DNA of 64,000 bases from Macrotrachela quadricornifera (Eukaryota > Rotifera > Eurotatoria > Philodinida > Philodinidae). Positions 1-11,824 of this stretch are shown here, in pieces. Every line of letters starts with the position of its first letter. Position 1 is the first letter of the stretch. The stretch lies in NCBI GenBank assembly GCA_022393335.1, contig JAJEKB010022010.1, forward strand, positions 89,999 through 153,998, given 5' to 3'. Under the pieces are notes generated by a model that saw only the letters and a list, made by a program, of their open reading frames with translations, did no database searches and was not told where the DNA came from. The position numbers and the translations under genes were made by a program.

Positions 1-2143
1 TCATTAAACATCAATATTGAAAGCGGTATCGTATGAAAAAAGATAATTATTCGAGATAAAAATTTATATTTTAATTTTTAGTTCATATCGTTATATGGAT
101 TCGAAAATTCGTTCTATGGTTGAAACAATTAAATTTATTCAAATCAGCTAATAATCGAACAATAAATGATATAAAACAACAACAGATTATCACGCGCACT
201 TATTTATTTCTGTTGGGAAGTAAGACATTTTAGCATTCTTATATTGATACTTTTGTTTCATTTAAAGGTTCGATTCTAATTCTATTTATATTCACATCGG
301 CAAGTATTGAAACAGTTCAAATGACTGTATCAAATCCATCATCAATTATTTACAAACATTTGCAAGATTTATATCCAAATTCATTGAAATGTCCTTGTCT
401 AAATGTAATGATACCTTATAGTAAATTTATATCATTTTCACCAACTTTACATCAAATATGTTCAAGTGATTTTATCAGTGATTCATGGATTTCATTATAT
501 TCATATATTGATCTTAGTATAGAAGGTATGAAATTTAAAAATTGGGATGGTTTAGGAACTAAACATCTTCGATTATTATCTACTCTTTGTCAATTAACTA
601 ATCAAACAATTATTGATGCTATTCGTCGGTTTGATATGCAATCTTTTATTTCATCGAATGTTCTTAGTCAATCTAATTTTAATGCTCAAATAAATATAAC
701 ATTGAATCAATTTATTCAATCATTAGTAACTAATTTTGGTCTTCTTATTAATATGATACGTCTTTTCACTCAAGTAGATCAACCTTTTACAATTTTTGAT
801 TATGTTAAACTAACTGTTAGTTCAACAACAAACAGACTTAACGATTTACAATCATTACCAGTAAGTATTTCATCAAAAGTTAAAAATATCTTTTTTTTTT
901 CATTATGTAGTTAATAGAAAGAAGATGTCAAAAAACTAGATGATAATCGACTAGAAAATTGGTTAAAATATCATCGTTATAATCTAATTAAAATCATACT
1001 TTTTGCATTGAATTTATATAAACGATTTTTTAAATTCTAGAAATGATTCCTTCGCTTGTGTCTTAAAGAAGAAGTTTGAGATCAATGAAAAATTTATATA
1101 CTAAACTAATAAGAACGAAAAAAATAAGATGGAATATCATCAAATTGTATCTTACATTTTATATTTACAAAGAGTCGATTACATATTTTGAAAGTTTTTT
1201 CAAAAGAATAATCGAATAATTTGCATCGCTCAATAGGATTTTTTTCATGAAACAGAAGAAGAAATTTGTAACGTTTTATTAATGATAATATATATATATA
1301 TATAGTTGATTATTATGTTCATTATGCGTTCGAATCTCTAGGGTATCTACCTTTTAACTAATATTAAAAAGATTATCCACTCGATAGCGTACTTATTACA
1401 TGTAGTCACTTCTTTCTGTTTTATCAAAAGGTATAATTTGTTAATTAATAAAGAGATATCGGTGCTTAACATACAAAGAACGATAATCTTTCATATCTTT
1501 TTAGGCTAAATTTAATTTTACTAGTATGAAAAAAATGAATTCAATATCTATTGATTGTATTTGTGCTACTGATTCTCATTGTAAGCATCCGGTCGCTGTT
1601 CCTGGATGGACGAGAACAGGGAACAATTATGATAATACTGATACATCTGACTTGGTACCCGGCATGATCAAAGGATGTTTTACAATTGATACTCTTTTAC
1701 TTTCAACACTCGAATGTTACTATTTAAATTCTTGTCTATCAGTTCAATATGAGTTAATCAACCAATCATTCACTTTCGATATAGATTTATCATGGTTTCA
1801 AATATATCCTCTAATTTATAATCGAGAAACAACTCGATTTCCTCCAAATACTTCACTTTCAGACATAGTTAAAGAAATGATGATTGAACAATGGAATCCT
1901 TCATCTTCATTTGATCATTATTATCAAGGTTGTGCACCAACTTATTGTACTTATTCTCACTCTGCACATACTATAAGCTTCACTGGACTAGTAATCAAAT
2001 TGTTATCTATGATTGGTGGTCTCATTGTAGCACTACAAATAATCACACCTCAACTCGTCAATTTTGTTTTTAATTTATTAAAACCAAAGATAAAAAACAA
2101 CGACAAGGTAATTCTGTTACATAGATATTTCATAACCAGATAA
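1..2143 (+). CDS. Cysteine-rich two-TM membrane protein, rotifer family, copy A (5' partial)
   Basis: The gene runs off the left edge. Exons that join in frame are <1-25, 82-219, 268-860 and 1505-2143, with GT-AG introns of 56, 48 and 644 nt; the 268-860 exon ends exactly at a GTAAGT donor (861) and joins in phase 0 to 1505. The protein has a cytosolic N-terminus, a first membrane segment around 268-320, an extracellular part with CPC and HQICSSDF motifs, a second cysteine cluster (CICATDSHC, TLECYYLNSCL, GCAPTYC), and a last membrane segment (IGGLIVALQIITPQLV). I recognise this layout from bdelloid rotifer proteins of unknown function. It resembles DEG/ENaC channels in topology only, which I would not press. 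The 3' end is uncertain: a donor at 2108 and acceptor ending at 2171 would give a short alternative last exon ending at 2219. Copy B follows immediately. Confidence 0.7.
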
Positions 2144-2203
2144 TAAAAAACACCAATCTTTCTCTACACAGATAATCCAAAATTGTTCAATCGAGTCAAA
2201 CAA

Positions 2204-3712
2204 ATGTTACGCAGTTTAATTACATTCTTATACGTCACAATAAACAAATTGAATATGTTTCCAATATGGGCTTTTGGAAGTAATATCAATCGCGTGACAG
2301 CTAATCATCTTGGTCAATTAGCCACTCGTTTCTACATCGGTCTTCTTATCATCGCTCTTGCTATTCTTGCACTTTATACCGTCATTAAACCAAAAATTCT
2401 AACAGAAACTTTTATTAATCCATCTTTCAGTACCTACAATCGTTTGTTAATTGATCATAGTAATACACTTCAATGTCCATGTTCATCAATTTCAACAACA
2501 TACAATAAATTTATCGGTATTGAGCCAGTATTTCACCAAGTAAGGAAAGGAGGATATTCTAAACTTAAATAAAAAGTTCTAATCATAAAAAAGAAAGGTT
2601 AGATATGGTTCATCAAGTCTTTTTATGTAGTTCTCAAGTAACTATTAAAAGTGAAACATAATCTTCATTTTGTGTTATAATTAATTTTAGATTTGTTCAA
2701 GTTTATTTGTCTCGAATGAATGGCGAATAAACATCACAGCAGGTCTTGTTCCAGATTTATCTGTATATCCAGTCCGAGATTATCGTCGTTTTATGTCATC
2801 CCATCTACAACTTCTTTCTGGTTTATGTCATCTTTCTATTGAATCAGTAAATAATTCTGTCACTCAATTTCTTTCTTCATCTATCGTCACTGCTCAACTT
2901 TTATCCGAAAAAATTTTTCATAAACAGATTGGTCTATTAATTGAAGAAAGTAAATTAAATGCTCCTCAAACATTCACTCGTCTTCTTTTTTTACTTCGAT
3001 CGATAAATCATGGTAATGGAAATCAATGATTTATGATAATGAATGTTCATGTGCATTGACTGCAAATTGTACAATTAATGCTACTTTTGTCAAAAAAGAA
3101 TCATTGGAAATTGTTTCAATCAAAGGTTTAAAAATGGGTTGTACACCAAGCGAATCATTTCTTGCTTCGACTCTTGAATGTTTTTATGATTTATCATGTC
3201 TCAATCTCATTCAAGAACAAATAAATAATATCAGTAATATTAATATTACGAATATACTTTTACCATTCTCTTTAAATATCAGTCGATTTTCAATGAATAT
3301 TCCTGTGATCGATCTTATACGAGATCTTTTTATTGAGAATTTGTCAACAACAATCAATTATTTATCATACTTTGAACAATGTTCGCCTACAGTATGTTCA
3401 TATACTTATATTCAAGAACTTAATTCGCTTTATACAGTCACTGTTCTACTTGGTCTTTATGGTGGTCTCACATTCGTTCTTAAATGGATTTGTCCCAAAG
3501 TAGTTTATTTTGTTGCTAAAATTTATTGGTATTGGAAAAAGAGAAGAAGTGTTGTTGAACCTGTATTTGTGATCGAGATGACAACTGTTGGGACATCTAG
3601 AACAACACTGAATTTTACAAGCATCAATAACATTATTGTTGATCTAAACTCGTTATCAACAGCTTCATCACATCCGTCTACAAATTTTCTTATAGTTTTA
3701 AATACTCATTAA
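2204..3712 (+). pseudogene. Cysteine-rich two-TM membrane protein, copy B, frameshifted
   Basis: This is a tandem duplicate of copy A. The first exon (ATG at 2204 to 2539) carries a membrane segment (RFYIGLLIIALAILALYTV) and the family motif TLQCPCSSIS. A 151-nt intron (2540-2690) joins HQ to ICSSLFVSNEW in phase 0. The second exon reads to about 3025, where the frame closes at a TGA. The rest of the family signature (ECSCALTANC, STLECFYDLSC, FEQCSPTVCSY, then LLGLYGGLTFVLKW) continues from 3026 in another frame. No donor/acceptor pair bridges the break without losing the CSCA motif, so a one-base indel is likeliest. The N-terminus is also short compared with copy A, and in-frame sequence continues upstream of the ATG, as if an upstream exon were lost. 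A sequencing error at about 3010-3030 is the alternative. Confidence 0.65.
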
Positions 3713-4555
3713 CAGTAGTTATTTTTTTTTAGAACGAATTTATTTTCAAGACTAGTGTGTTGTTTTATTTTTGGCATTATTTTGTTGATGATTATGGTTG
3801 CAGCTATTATTGTTACATCATCATGTATGAATTTCTTCATTATTCATTTTCTATTCAAAGTTATTATATTAATAGAGTCAAAAAATTCGCATTTTTACCA
3901 TCCTAACATTAGTCTTCGTTTAGCATTACTAGACATTAGAAAGAGAATCTTGAAAGCGTCTACAAGTCAAAAACTTCGACTTGACTTGAAATTTTGCATA
4001 GATCATGTCATGTAATTATATTTTCGAAATATATTGACGATAAGTAGATCTCAATGAGATATGAAAAATGTAAAAAGAATTCATTCCATCATGGCTTTGT
4101 TCTCGCCATATCGAATATTCAAGGTTTAGACGAAAAACAGACAATGAAATGAGAAAGAATTATTTTTTAGAAAATAATCAAGCATTAAAGAGTGAGATTT
4201 TTATGAATTTCATGCACTGCTCGTTTAACCTGTTCCGAGTTAGAAGTTAGATCGAATGTTATCAATAATATTTCTACCTGTTATTTATTAATCTAGAGAG
4301 CATTCAAATTATTTTATTATATTTCTGATCTTATTTTAGACATGAATAATCCTCGATGAATGGATCAATGAGAATGATTCACTATCTAAAACTATTACTT
4401 TTCTTTTTCTTCACTGCATGCCATCATATCCTGGTGATAAATGTTGTACGCTTACACTACTTTTTTAATATTCTTCTAGTTGTATTCTTCTTCTCTTCTC
4501 TTTTATGTGTAATTTGTGATATACAGTTGTTTATCTCTTTATTTGCTTGTATATG
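3713..4555. other. Intergenic; possible remnant of a third family copy
   Basis: There is no intact gene. After a pyrimidine tract and AG at about 3732, the frame reads NLFSRLVCCFIFGIILLM followed by further hydrophobic residues, which looks like the first membrane exon of the neighbouring family without the rest. An open frame at 4356-4571 is hydrophobic and low-complexity and I do not call it. Confidence 0.3.
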
Positions 4556-4695
4556 TCGCAGGCGAAATTAAAAGTTAGGCGAATTTAAAATTTCCCTAGG
4601 AAAAAATGAAATTTTAATTTCTTCTAGGGGAAAGTAAAATTGTAAGTTCTCCTAGCAAAAATTAAAATTTCCCTAACTTTTAATTTCGCCTGCGA
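4556..4695. repeat. 140-bp foldback element with perfect 23-bp inverted termini
   Basis: The arms 4556-4578 and 4673-4695 are exact reverse complements (starting TCGCAGGCGAAATTAAAAG). The interior repeats diverged CTAGG and AAATTTTAATTT blocks in both orientations, so most of the unit can fold. No coding sequence and no clear target duplication. Most like a MITE or foldback element. Confidence 0.8.
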
Positions 4696-7600
4696 TAGTT
4701 GATTTAGATAAAGATGAAATATTAGTTTAAATTAAATAATTTGAATAAATACATAGATTTCGAAATCGTAAATTATGATTAAAAAAAATTTCATAAATAA
4801 TTTTATTTGAAGGATCTTCCAATTTAATGAATGAATTTCCTTAATAGAATACAAGACAAAAATAACAAGTAAATTCATTTATGTATTATGCATCTGTCCA
4901 TATTAACTAATACTATTGGAGACGAAAAATAAGCTATAATGTTTGCCTCTTATCATCATGACAATCATCTATCATAAAATTTCATTTCACTCATACTGAA
5001 ATCAATATAAGAATTGTAAAATGAATAAAATTAATTATTACTAGCCATTAAGAAAGCTATTATACATACAAATAGATGATAGAATTTCATATGTTTGTGC
5101 AATTTCATTTCATTATTTCTATTATTTATGTACAACGAAGAGAATAGAAGAAAAAGGATAGATTATATGAATCACGTATAATAAACCTACAGGTACATAA
5201 TATTTATGTGAGGAAAAATATAACATCATAACCTTCCTTTGACTCTTATGTATGGTATATAACATTCTTTTATGTGTCTTAATCGATTCTTTACATCACA
5301 TCATTTTATGACTCAATTGTAATTTTCCCATCAGACCAGCCTAGGGACGTCATCAGAATGCTTCATTGTAATCGCGCATATAAATACGCATGTATTGTTC
5401 AAGAGTTCTGTGTGTGCATATGTTTTAAAGATATATCCATTATAAGTGCTTCACATACTCTATATTAATAAAAATACTCACGCGTATCAAGTAAGTTACA
5501 ATCTTTAGCTCTTTGAGTCCCGTTTTTTTGCGATAATATAAAATTTTATAGGAAATGTTTGAAGATGTATTCATTTCTTCTTCCAATAATAGTTATATCT
5601 CTGTGTCAAAAAAAAGAAACGCATTGATAGAGTTTATTTTTGTGTGATTTCCTTTATAGCAATTAACAATACTTAGAAGTATATTATAGTTAGGAAAATT
5701 ATCTATTGTTTCACATCGAATATTATTAGATACAGAAACGACATATATTCTCTGATGCTAATTTAATTATAATATTTCTACAAAAAGAAGTCACATCGGA
5801 AAAATATGAGAATATCGAAAGAAAAAAAAATCTGTGGCAAATACTATTTAGATGTAGAATTGAATTCTGCATAGGATGGTACCATCTTCAACTGAGATCA
5901 TCGATCGAAAATATTGCTTTTCTGAGAGGGCTTCTTCAGTATTTTCTATTCATATTCACTCAACGATGTCAGTTGAGTCTTTAACTCATGGAATTAAATG
6001 CAGAATGGAATTCTGAGCCCAGCTAAAACCGTTGAAAAACCATCTCAAGTCGCTAGACAAATCCAAACAACAGATACGTCAAAATAACCCTTGAAAAACG
6101 TGTATTTTATAACGAGTGGTATATTTCGACAGATGATCGCTAGTAAAAATAATACCATTCTATACAGAATTAAATTCAGCACCTAACTCAACCGAATAGA
6201 GTCTTAACTCAAGTCGTAAAACAAATTCGCATCAGAAATACTCGAATATAATACTAACTTTATATCTGCATAAATTCACATTCATTACTAGTGGATGGTT
6301 TTCACTACAATTAATTTGCTAGTGGGGGAATATATTTGAGCACTTTCTCTGAGAACCAGTTTTACATTATTCTATTCGGTAGAGACCTTGATGAATATCT
6401 CTAATATCAATGTCTTAGCTGATTTCATTTATATTTGTAAAAATGCGAAAAACAAACTTTTTTATTTCCATCTTAGTTTCTACTGTCATAACTATATTAC
6501 GGGTTCACTTGTATAAGTTTTACAAGCATGGTCATTTATTTTAACAGAAGAATTATTAAAAATATGCAAGCTTTGACGCGAAGAAAATGTTTGCCTGTAA
6601 TCAACAACAACGCTACCTTAATAATTCTGTTCATTTCCGATAGCTTTTCAATTAAAAAAATGACCATTCTTGTATTTAAATTGATACGATCTCGAAAAGG
6701 TGTCTAACTGCTGGAGAATATATTAAAAGATTTGAAAAAAATTCAATCACAGTATTATTCCAATGCGAAATATTTTCTTTAAACTGGTTCGTGTTAAAAT
6801 TCGAAAGATATGTTATATAATGCAAAACATTTTGAGGATTAAACATTTTTCTGATAAATGTTGATTGAGAATTAAATGCTCTCAAAAAAAAATTGGGTAA
6901 TAGATTAATAATTATACCAATATAATTACTTGATTAGTTTTCGAGATAATTAGTTGTTTGTTATATCATTCCATGCAGAGAATATTTCTGCATTCAAAAA
7001 TGTAAAAACATTTAAATATTTATGTAAAAATTTTTTAATAAAAAGAGAAACAATCGACACCATCGAAAAAGTTGTTCTTATTAGGACATTGACTGTATAT
7101 TCTCCTTCTCTTCTCTTGTTATTACAAATTTTTCCTTTCCTGTTCTATATGTGTCATGAACATTATTCATTCCTATTACATATATGTAATGGATTCTTCC
7201 TTCACTATTCATTATTCATGGAAGTTTCCACCTAATAGATTTCTCAATACTTGTCACCGCCCTATATATAACATGGTATTGTTATATGGATGTATATGTA
7301 TACATAGAATAATACATATATCTCACACGTTTACTCGTTTTAGACGCAGCCACTTTATAATACATATTTTATATAATCAGATGGTTATTATATGATGGAA
7401 ATTAGGTTGTAGAAAATTTGAACTGGAGCTTGTGTTGTGTAAGTGAAGTATTGATTTTTGTGACGAATATTCGTAATAGTGTCCAAGTGATTATATGTTA
7501 TGAAGTTCTACGAATGATTCTTTCACCATCTTAAGGCGAGTTGGTTCATTAGAGATGTGAGTGGATTTTTTTGTTTATCTATTCATGGTAAGTTATAATT

Positions 7601-9597
7601 TTTTTCTATATGTGAAATGTTTTATAACTTTTGGCTTATGATGATTGGTGGATGGTGTGTTTTCGTCTTTCTTTAGTGCGAGAAAATATTTGTGAGAGTT
7701 TTCAAATTCTTATATTGCGATAAAACGTTGGGGAGTAGTTTTGTTACATATGAGTATAAGGGTTGTATGTTTAAATAATGTAATGCGTTCTTTATTCAAC
7801 ATTTTACGTCGAAGTACAATTTTTGATTAGGGTTTAGTTTAGCAATATATATATGGGCTTAGCTAGAGTATTGATTGATTTTGACGAAAAGTTTTAAGAT
7901 GATCTGGGTTATGATGTCTCATTTTGATTGGGACTTATTCATTGTAATCGGATAATGTTCTTTGTATGGTAATATTGTTAATCAGTACATGTCTACTGTT
8001 CTTGTGTTAAGCGTCGAGGTAGTAAGGGTTTAAGGATGTTTTAATACTTTAGATTTTTGTCAAATATCTGCTCTGTGGTTATCAGGTTCCGATCTGATTT
8101 TTATCGTATTAATTTAGAAACAGAGAAAAGCTTAGTGAATCTAGTTGGATTTGAAACGACCAGATAGAATCTCTTCCGATATATGTTTGTTCAGTTCCTT
8201 TTTTGTTAGTATCTGATGATATCCGACTCAATCTGCTCTAGACTCGAGTATCATCCAGATTTTTTGTAAAATTATGTATAATTATTCTTCTCTTTTTTTT
8301 CCATTCTTTTTCCTTTTCTTAACATGAGAGTGTACAAGCAAATGTTTCTCTCTCCTGCATTGCAATGTTAACGAAAAGAAAAGAGAATAAAAGTTACACG
8401 CCATTAAAAAATGTTATATTTTTTGTTTCTCATTAATGTTGATATTGGGTTGTTAATTAGTCTGAAATATTCACATATTCTTTCAAATAAATTGACGAAA
8501 TAAAAAATGATCAATAAATTCGTATTTTTTTTATGGTGGTATGGTGTATACATTTTCTCTTTTCGATTTCTTCTGTCAATATTAAAGTATCACCATGATG
8601 CATGTACATTTGTCCATACTCTTCGTTTTGATGTCATGGTTGAATGCATTTACTTTTTCTAGAACCTTTCAATACAATATTTTTTTCTTCTGACTCTCGT
8701 TTCGCTTATACTTAACCTATATTCATTATTCGAGATGTTTTTTCGTACTTTTTATTGTCAAATAAGTTCTTGCTTCTATTCATCTTATTTGTATATAAGT
8801 ATCAGTTATCAAAAATTTACTTCAAATTTAGAATGTAAATGTGAGTGTAGAAACAAGATGTTTTGTGAAAAGAAGGTTTTCACTGATATTCAGAACTTAA
8901 TTTAATATATATATATATACGTACCCGCTGAAATCGACAAAATTCTCTGTTAAAATATATTAGACCTCTTTTCGAAAATATGTCTATCGTTAGACTTCAT
9001 CAAAATAGAAAAATCGAACTGTAGTATTATTTTAAATTTTTCAAAGAGTATATTTGCAAAAATTGTTTATTTTATTTTTTAATTAGTTTTTCTTAGTATT
9101 TAAATGAGAGCTCTTTTTTAATACTGCGCAGTTGTAAAATAATAAATTCAATAGGTCTTTTCCAAATTATTTCATTTGTTTTTTCTCATATTTTGATGAT
9201 TTGAATCATAAAAATATGGGGAAAAAACAAAATTGCATTGATGTCTGTGTTGTATAAATGATTCATCGTTATTAATTGATCATAAGGCAATATAAAAAGC
9301 AATAACATACATATTTTAATGACATATATATAGAGAGAAATAAGTACTGTACGGACAAAATTACTTTTTTTCTTGAAGGTGGAAAAAAAAACAGATTTTA
9401 TCACTACATATTTTTCATAGGAAAGAAGGAGGAAGACTTTAGAGGCTATTGCATGAAGTCGTTTGATTATGTTGAGAAATAATTAAGTTCATATTCAGTG
9501 CTAGCAGATAATTTTCACAAGCTTTCTCTTCTCTTTAAATACAATATTTTTTAGATTATATTGTCTTAATTTTTTTGTTATACAAATAACAATTAGC
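4696..9597. other. 4.9-kb gene-poor region
   Basis: I find no supportable gene. The short open frames here (6676-6885 minus, 6954-7395 plus, 9186-9404 minus) are AT-driven, with no domain signal or splice support. From 7400 to 8300 the plus strand is noticeably G/T-rich and contains a good donor (ATG followed by GTAAGT at about 7590), so part could be an untranslated exon and a long intron of the gene starting at 9598; that is a guess. A short inverted-repeat element lies at 5857-6180. Confidence 0.4.
5857..6180. repeat. Inverted-repeat (MITE-like) element
   Basis: The left arm (5857-5926, GAATTGAATTCTGCATAGGA) pairs with the right arm (6117-6180, read in reverse as GCTGAATTTAATTCTGTATA), including a shared GATCATC..TCGAAA block deeper in. 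A third, diverged copy of the end motif (GCAGAATGGAATTCTGA) lies at about 6000. Noncoding and diverged. Confidence 0.5.
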
Positions 9598-10851
9598 ATG
9601 GCAAGAAGTTTTCAATCATCTGTTACAACAACACTTGATGATTTATACATGAATGCACATAATAATGAGGATTTCGAAACAATTGAACATGGTATTATGA
9701 ATCATCCTGAATGGTTAACAAAAATACCTGATGGACGATATTGGGCAATTATTCATCAAATAGTCTATCATGGAAATGTTATTCAATTAAATCAACTACT
9801 TGGATTTCAAACACGTAATCCAAATTTTCGTTTGTTATCAGAAACGAAGGATAAACAAACTGTGTTAGATATTGCTCGACAGAATATGAATGAAAATAAG
9901 GAAATGTATCAACGGATTGAACGTTTAGTAATGATGGATGATTTACTTAATAAAACAAAAGAAAGAAAATGGGATGCGTGCAAATGTATGCTAAACAAAA
10001 ATCCCGATATTATTAATGAAAAACCTCCATATCGTAAATTTTATTTCGTTCATCATCTTGCGTATGTAGGTAATCAGAAATTATTTGATGAGTACAATCA
10101 ACAATATCAACTTGATTTAAATTTATCCACTAATGAAGATGAATCCATTGTTGATATTGCATATAGTAAAGGACATAACAGTTTTGCCCAATATCTTAAA
10201 AATTTAAAAGAAAAAAATCAATCAGAAACAACATCAGATCTATTTTCACGTGAAAATCGTAGAGTAGAACGAGCTCATGTAGGTAATTATATAGCGACAT
10301 CACCAAGTTTCGAGCCAGATGCTACGCCTGTATCAAATGCTAGTACACCAACGACTATTGCACCGGCTGAAACAAATCTAATTGATTCTCTGACTTGTCG
10401 ATTGTCAGGAAAACTACTCAACGATCCAGGTAAGAATGATAATATCTAATTTATAAAAGATTGTAAACAGATAATTTTTCTTTTAGTTGTCGCGTCTGAC
10501 GGCTATACATATGAAAGAGAAAATATTTTACAATATTTTAAAACAAATAATCATTCTCCTATAACAAATGAAGTATTTAAAAACAAAGATTTACAACCTA
10601 ATCTTACAATTAAAAATATTCTAAAAACCATTAATGTATATCCATCATCATCGATGTTACCATCATCATCAATATCAACATATTATAGAGTACAAGCGAA
10701 TGATACATTAGAAAAAGTAGCTAAACAGAAAGGATTTGATTTAGATCAATTGAAAGCAGCAAATCCAGAATTGAAACATTGTGATCAATTGGAATCTAAT
10801 CAAGTTATTAAATTACCACGTAAGCAACGAGAAAATTTTTCAAGAAATTAG
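9598..10851 (+). CDS. Ankyrin-like / U-box / LysM protein (putative E3 ubiquitin ligase)
   Basis: Two exons, 9598-10429 and 10487-10851, with a 57-nt GT-AG intron in phase 1, give 398 residues. Residues about 10-205 contain degenerate ankyrin-like helices (IIHQIVYHGNVIQLNQLLG; VHHLAYVGNQKLFDEY). A serine/threonine/proline-rich linker follows. Residues about 261-330 are a U-box: the intron joins CRLSGKLLNDP to VVASDGYTYERENI, then HSPITNEVF, the usual signature of E2-binding U-box E3 ligases. Residues about 343-388 form a LysM-like motif (YYRVQANDTLEKVAKQKGF, AANPEL). No signal peptide or membrane segment is visible, so it should act in the cytosol, where a LysM glycan-binding module is unexpected. 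The start is the first ATG after an in-frame stop. The substrate is unknown. Confidence 0.85.
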
Positions 10852-11824
10852 TGTATAGTTAAGTGAAACTATAGTTTAATCTTGAATTTCTAAGAGAAAA
10901 ACCGCTATTAAATCACCCTATTGCCTATCTGCCACTCATTTTATATAAAGTTTCTGCAAAGGAATACCAGAAAATGCCTTCTCTCAGACATCCTATCTAT
11001 TATTTAAAGTGGAGTAGACAAACTATTCTCGTGTCAATATGATACAAATTGTAAAAGATTAAATGATATAAACACTATTTCTAGATAAATCATTTTTTGA
11101 TGATCTTTGATAGACCTCAGGAGTCTTTTTTCATAGAGAAAAAACAATTATCTCAAAAATATTTGAGGTATATATAGTTCGATTTGGTGTTTAGCGCTGA
11201 TTCTAAATTTTCTAACTAAACATCAACTAACTATGGGACAAAAATGCACTTCAGGGTCAATTTATCTATGAATGTCTCAAGTGATTAGTTGTTTTTGAAT
11301 TCAAAAAAAAATGATAGCTCAAAGACAACTTGAATATTAGAATCTATTCTTATCTCATTTGAAAGTGAAATAGTGTGAGAAAGTAAAACTCTAATAAACA
11401 TTTCTGGAAACGAGAAGACAAAAAAAAAAGAGAATATCGACCTTTTCAAATATTTTTTTAAAATAAATTTACCGATTTCAATTTAATTGACTTATGCGTT
11501 CTTAGTTCAATCTGTGACTAGAGGCATCTACATGGTGAGCTAAAAAGTTGATTATACATTTTTCTTTTTGAATTTTTTTTTAATGATCACTATGTTGAAG
11601 AAGAAGTATGAAAAATGATTTAAATAGCTAAACAAGATAGTTTGAATTTCTTGGTTTTATTTTTGTATATTCTCAAACTAATTAGATCAACAAGGATGAA
11701 AAGAAAAAAAATCAGTCCTCGTCTGCGCATAGTCAGCGATCTCATAAACTGTTTCTTAATAGTCACTCTTACTTTATAAGAAGTTAAATTTAATTCTATT
11801 ATTATTATTATTATTTGTATTTAG
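10852..11824. other. Intergenic and unresolved first exon of the next gene
   Basis: AT-rich with no clear coding sequence. The gene at 11825 begins at an acceptor, so its initiating exon should lie here or further upstream. I tested the ATGs followed by a donor (for example ATG then GTGAGC at about 11532), but the phase does not match, so none is called. Confidence 0.4.

Noticed and set aside
1320..1370. TTCGAATC string resembling a tRNA B box
   Set aside because: The flanking sequence does not form a cloverleaf and it lies inside an intron; no tRNA could be folded by eye.
1..2143. DEG/ENaC channel identity for the cysteine-rich membrane protein
   Set aside because: Only the two-membrane-segment topology and a glycine-rich last helix are shared; channel signature motifs are not present.
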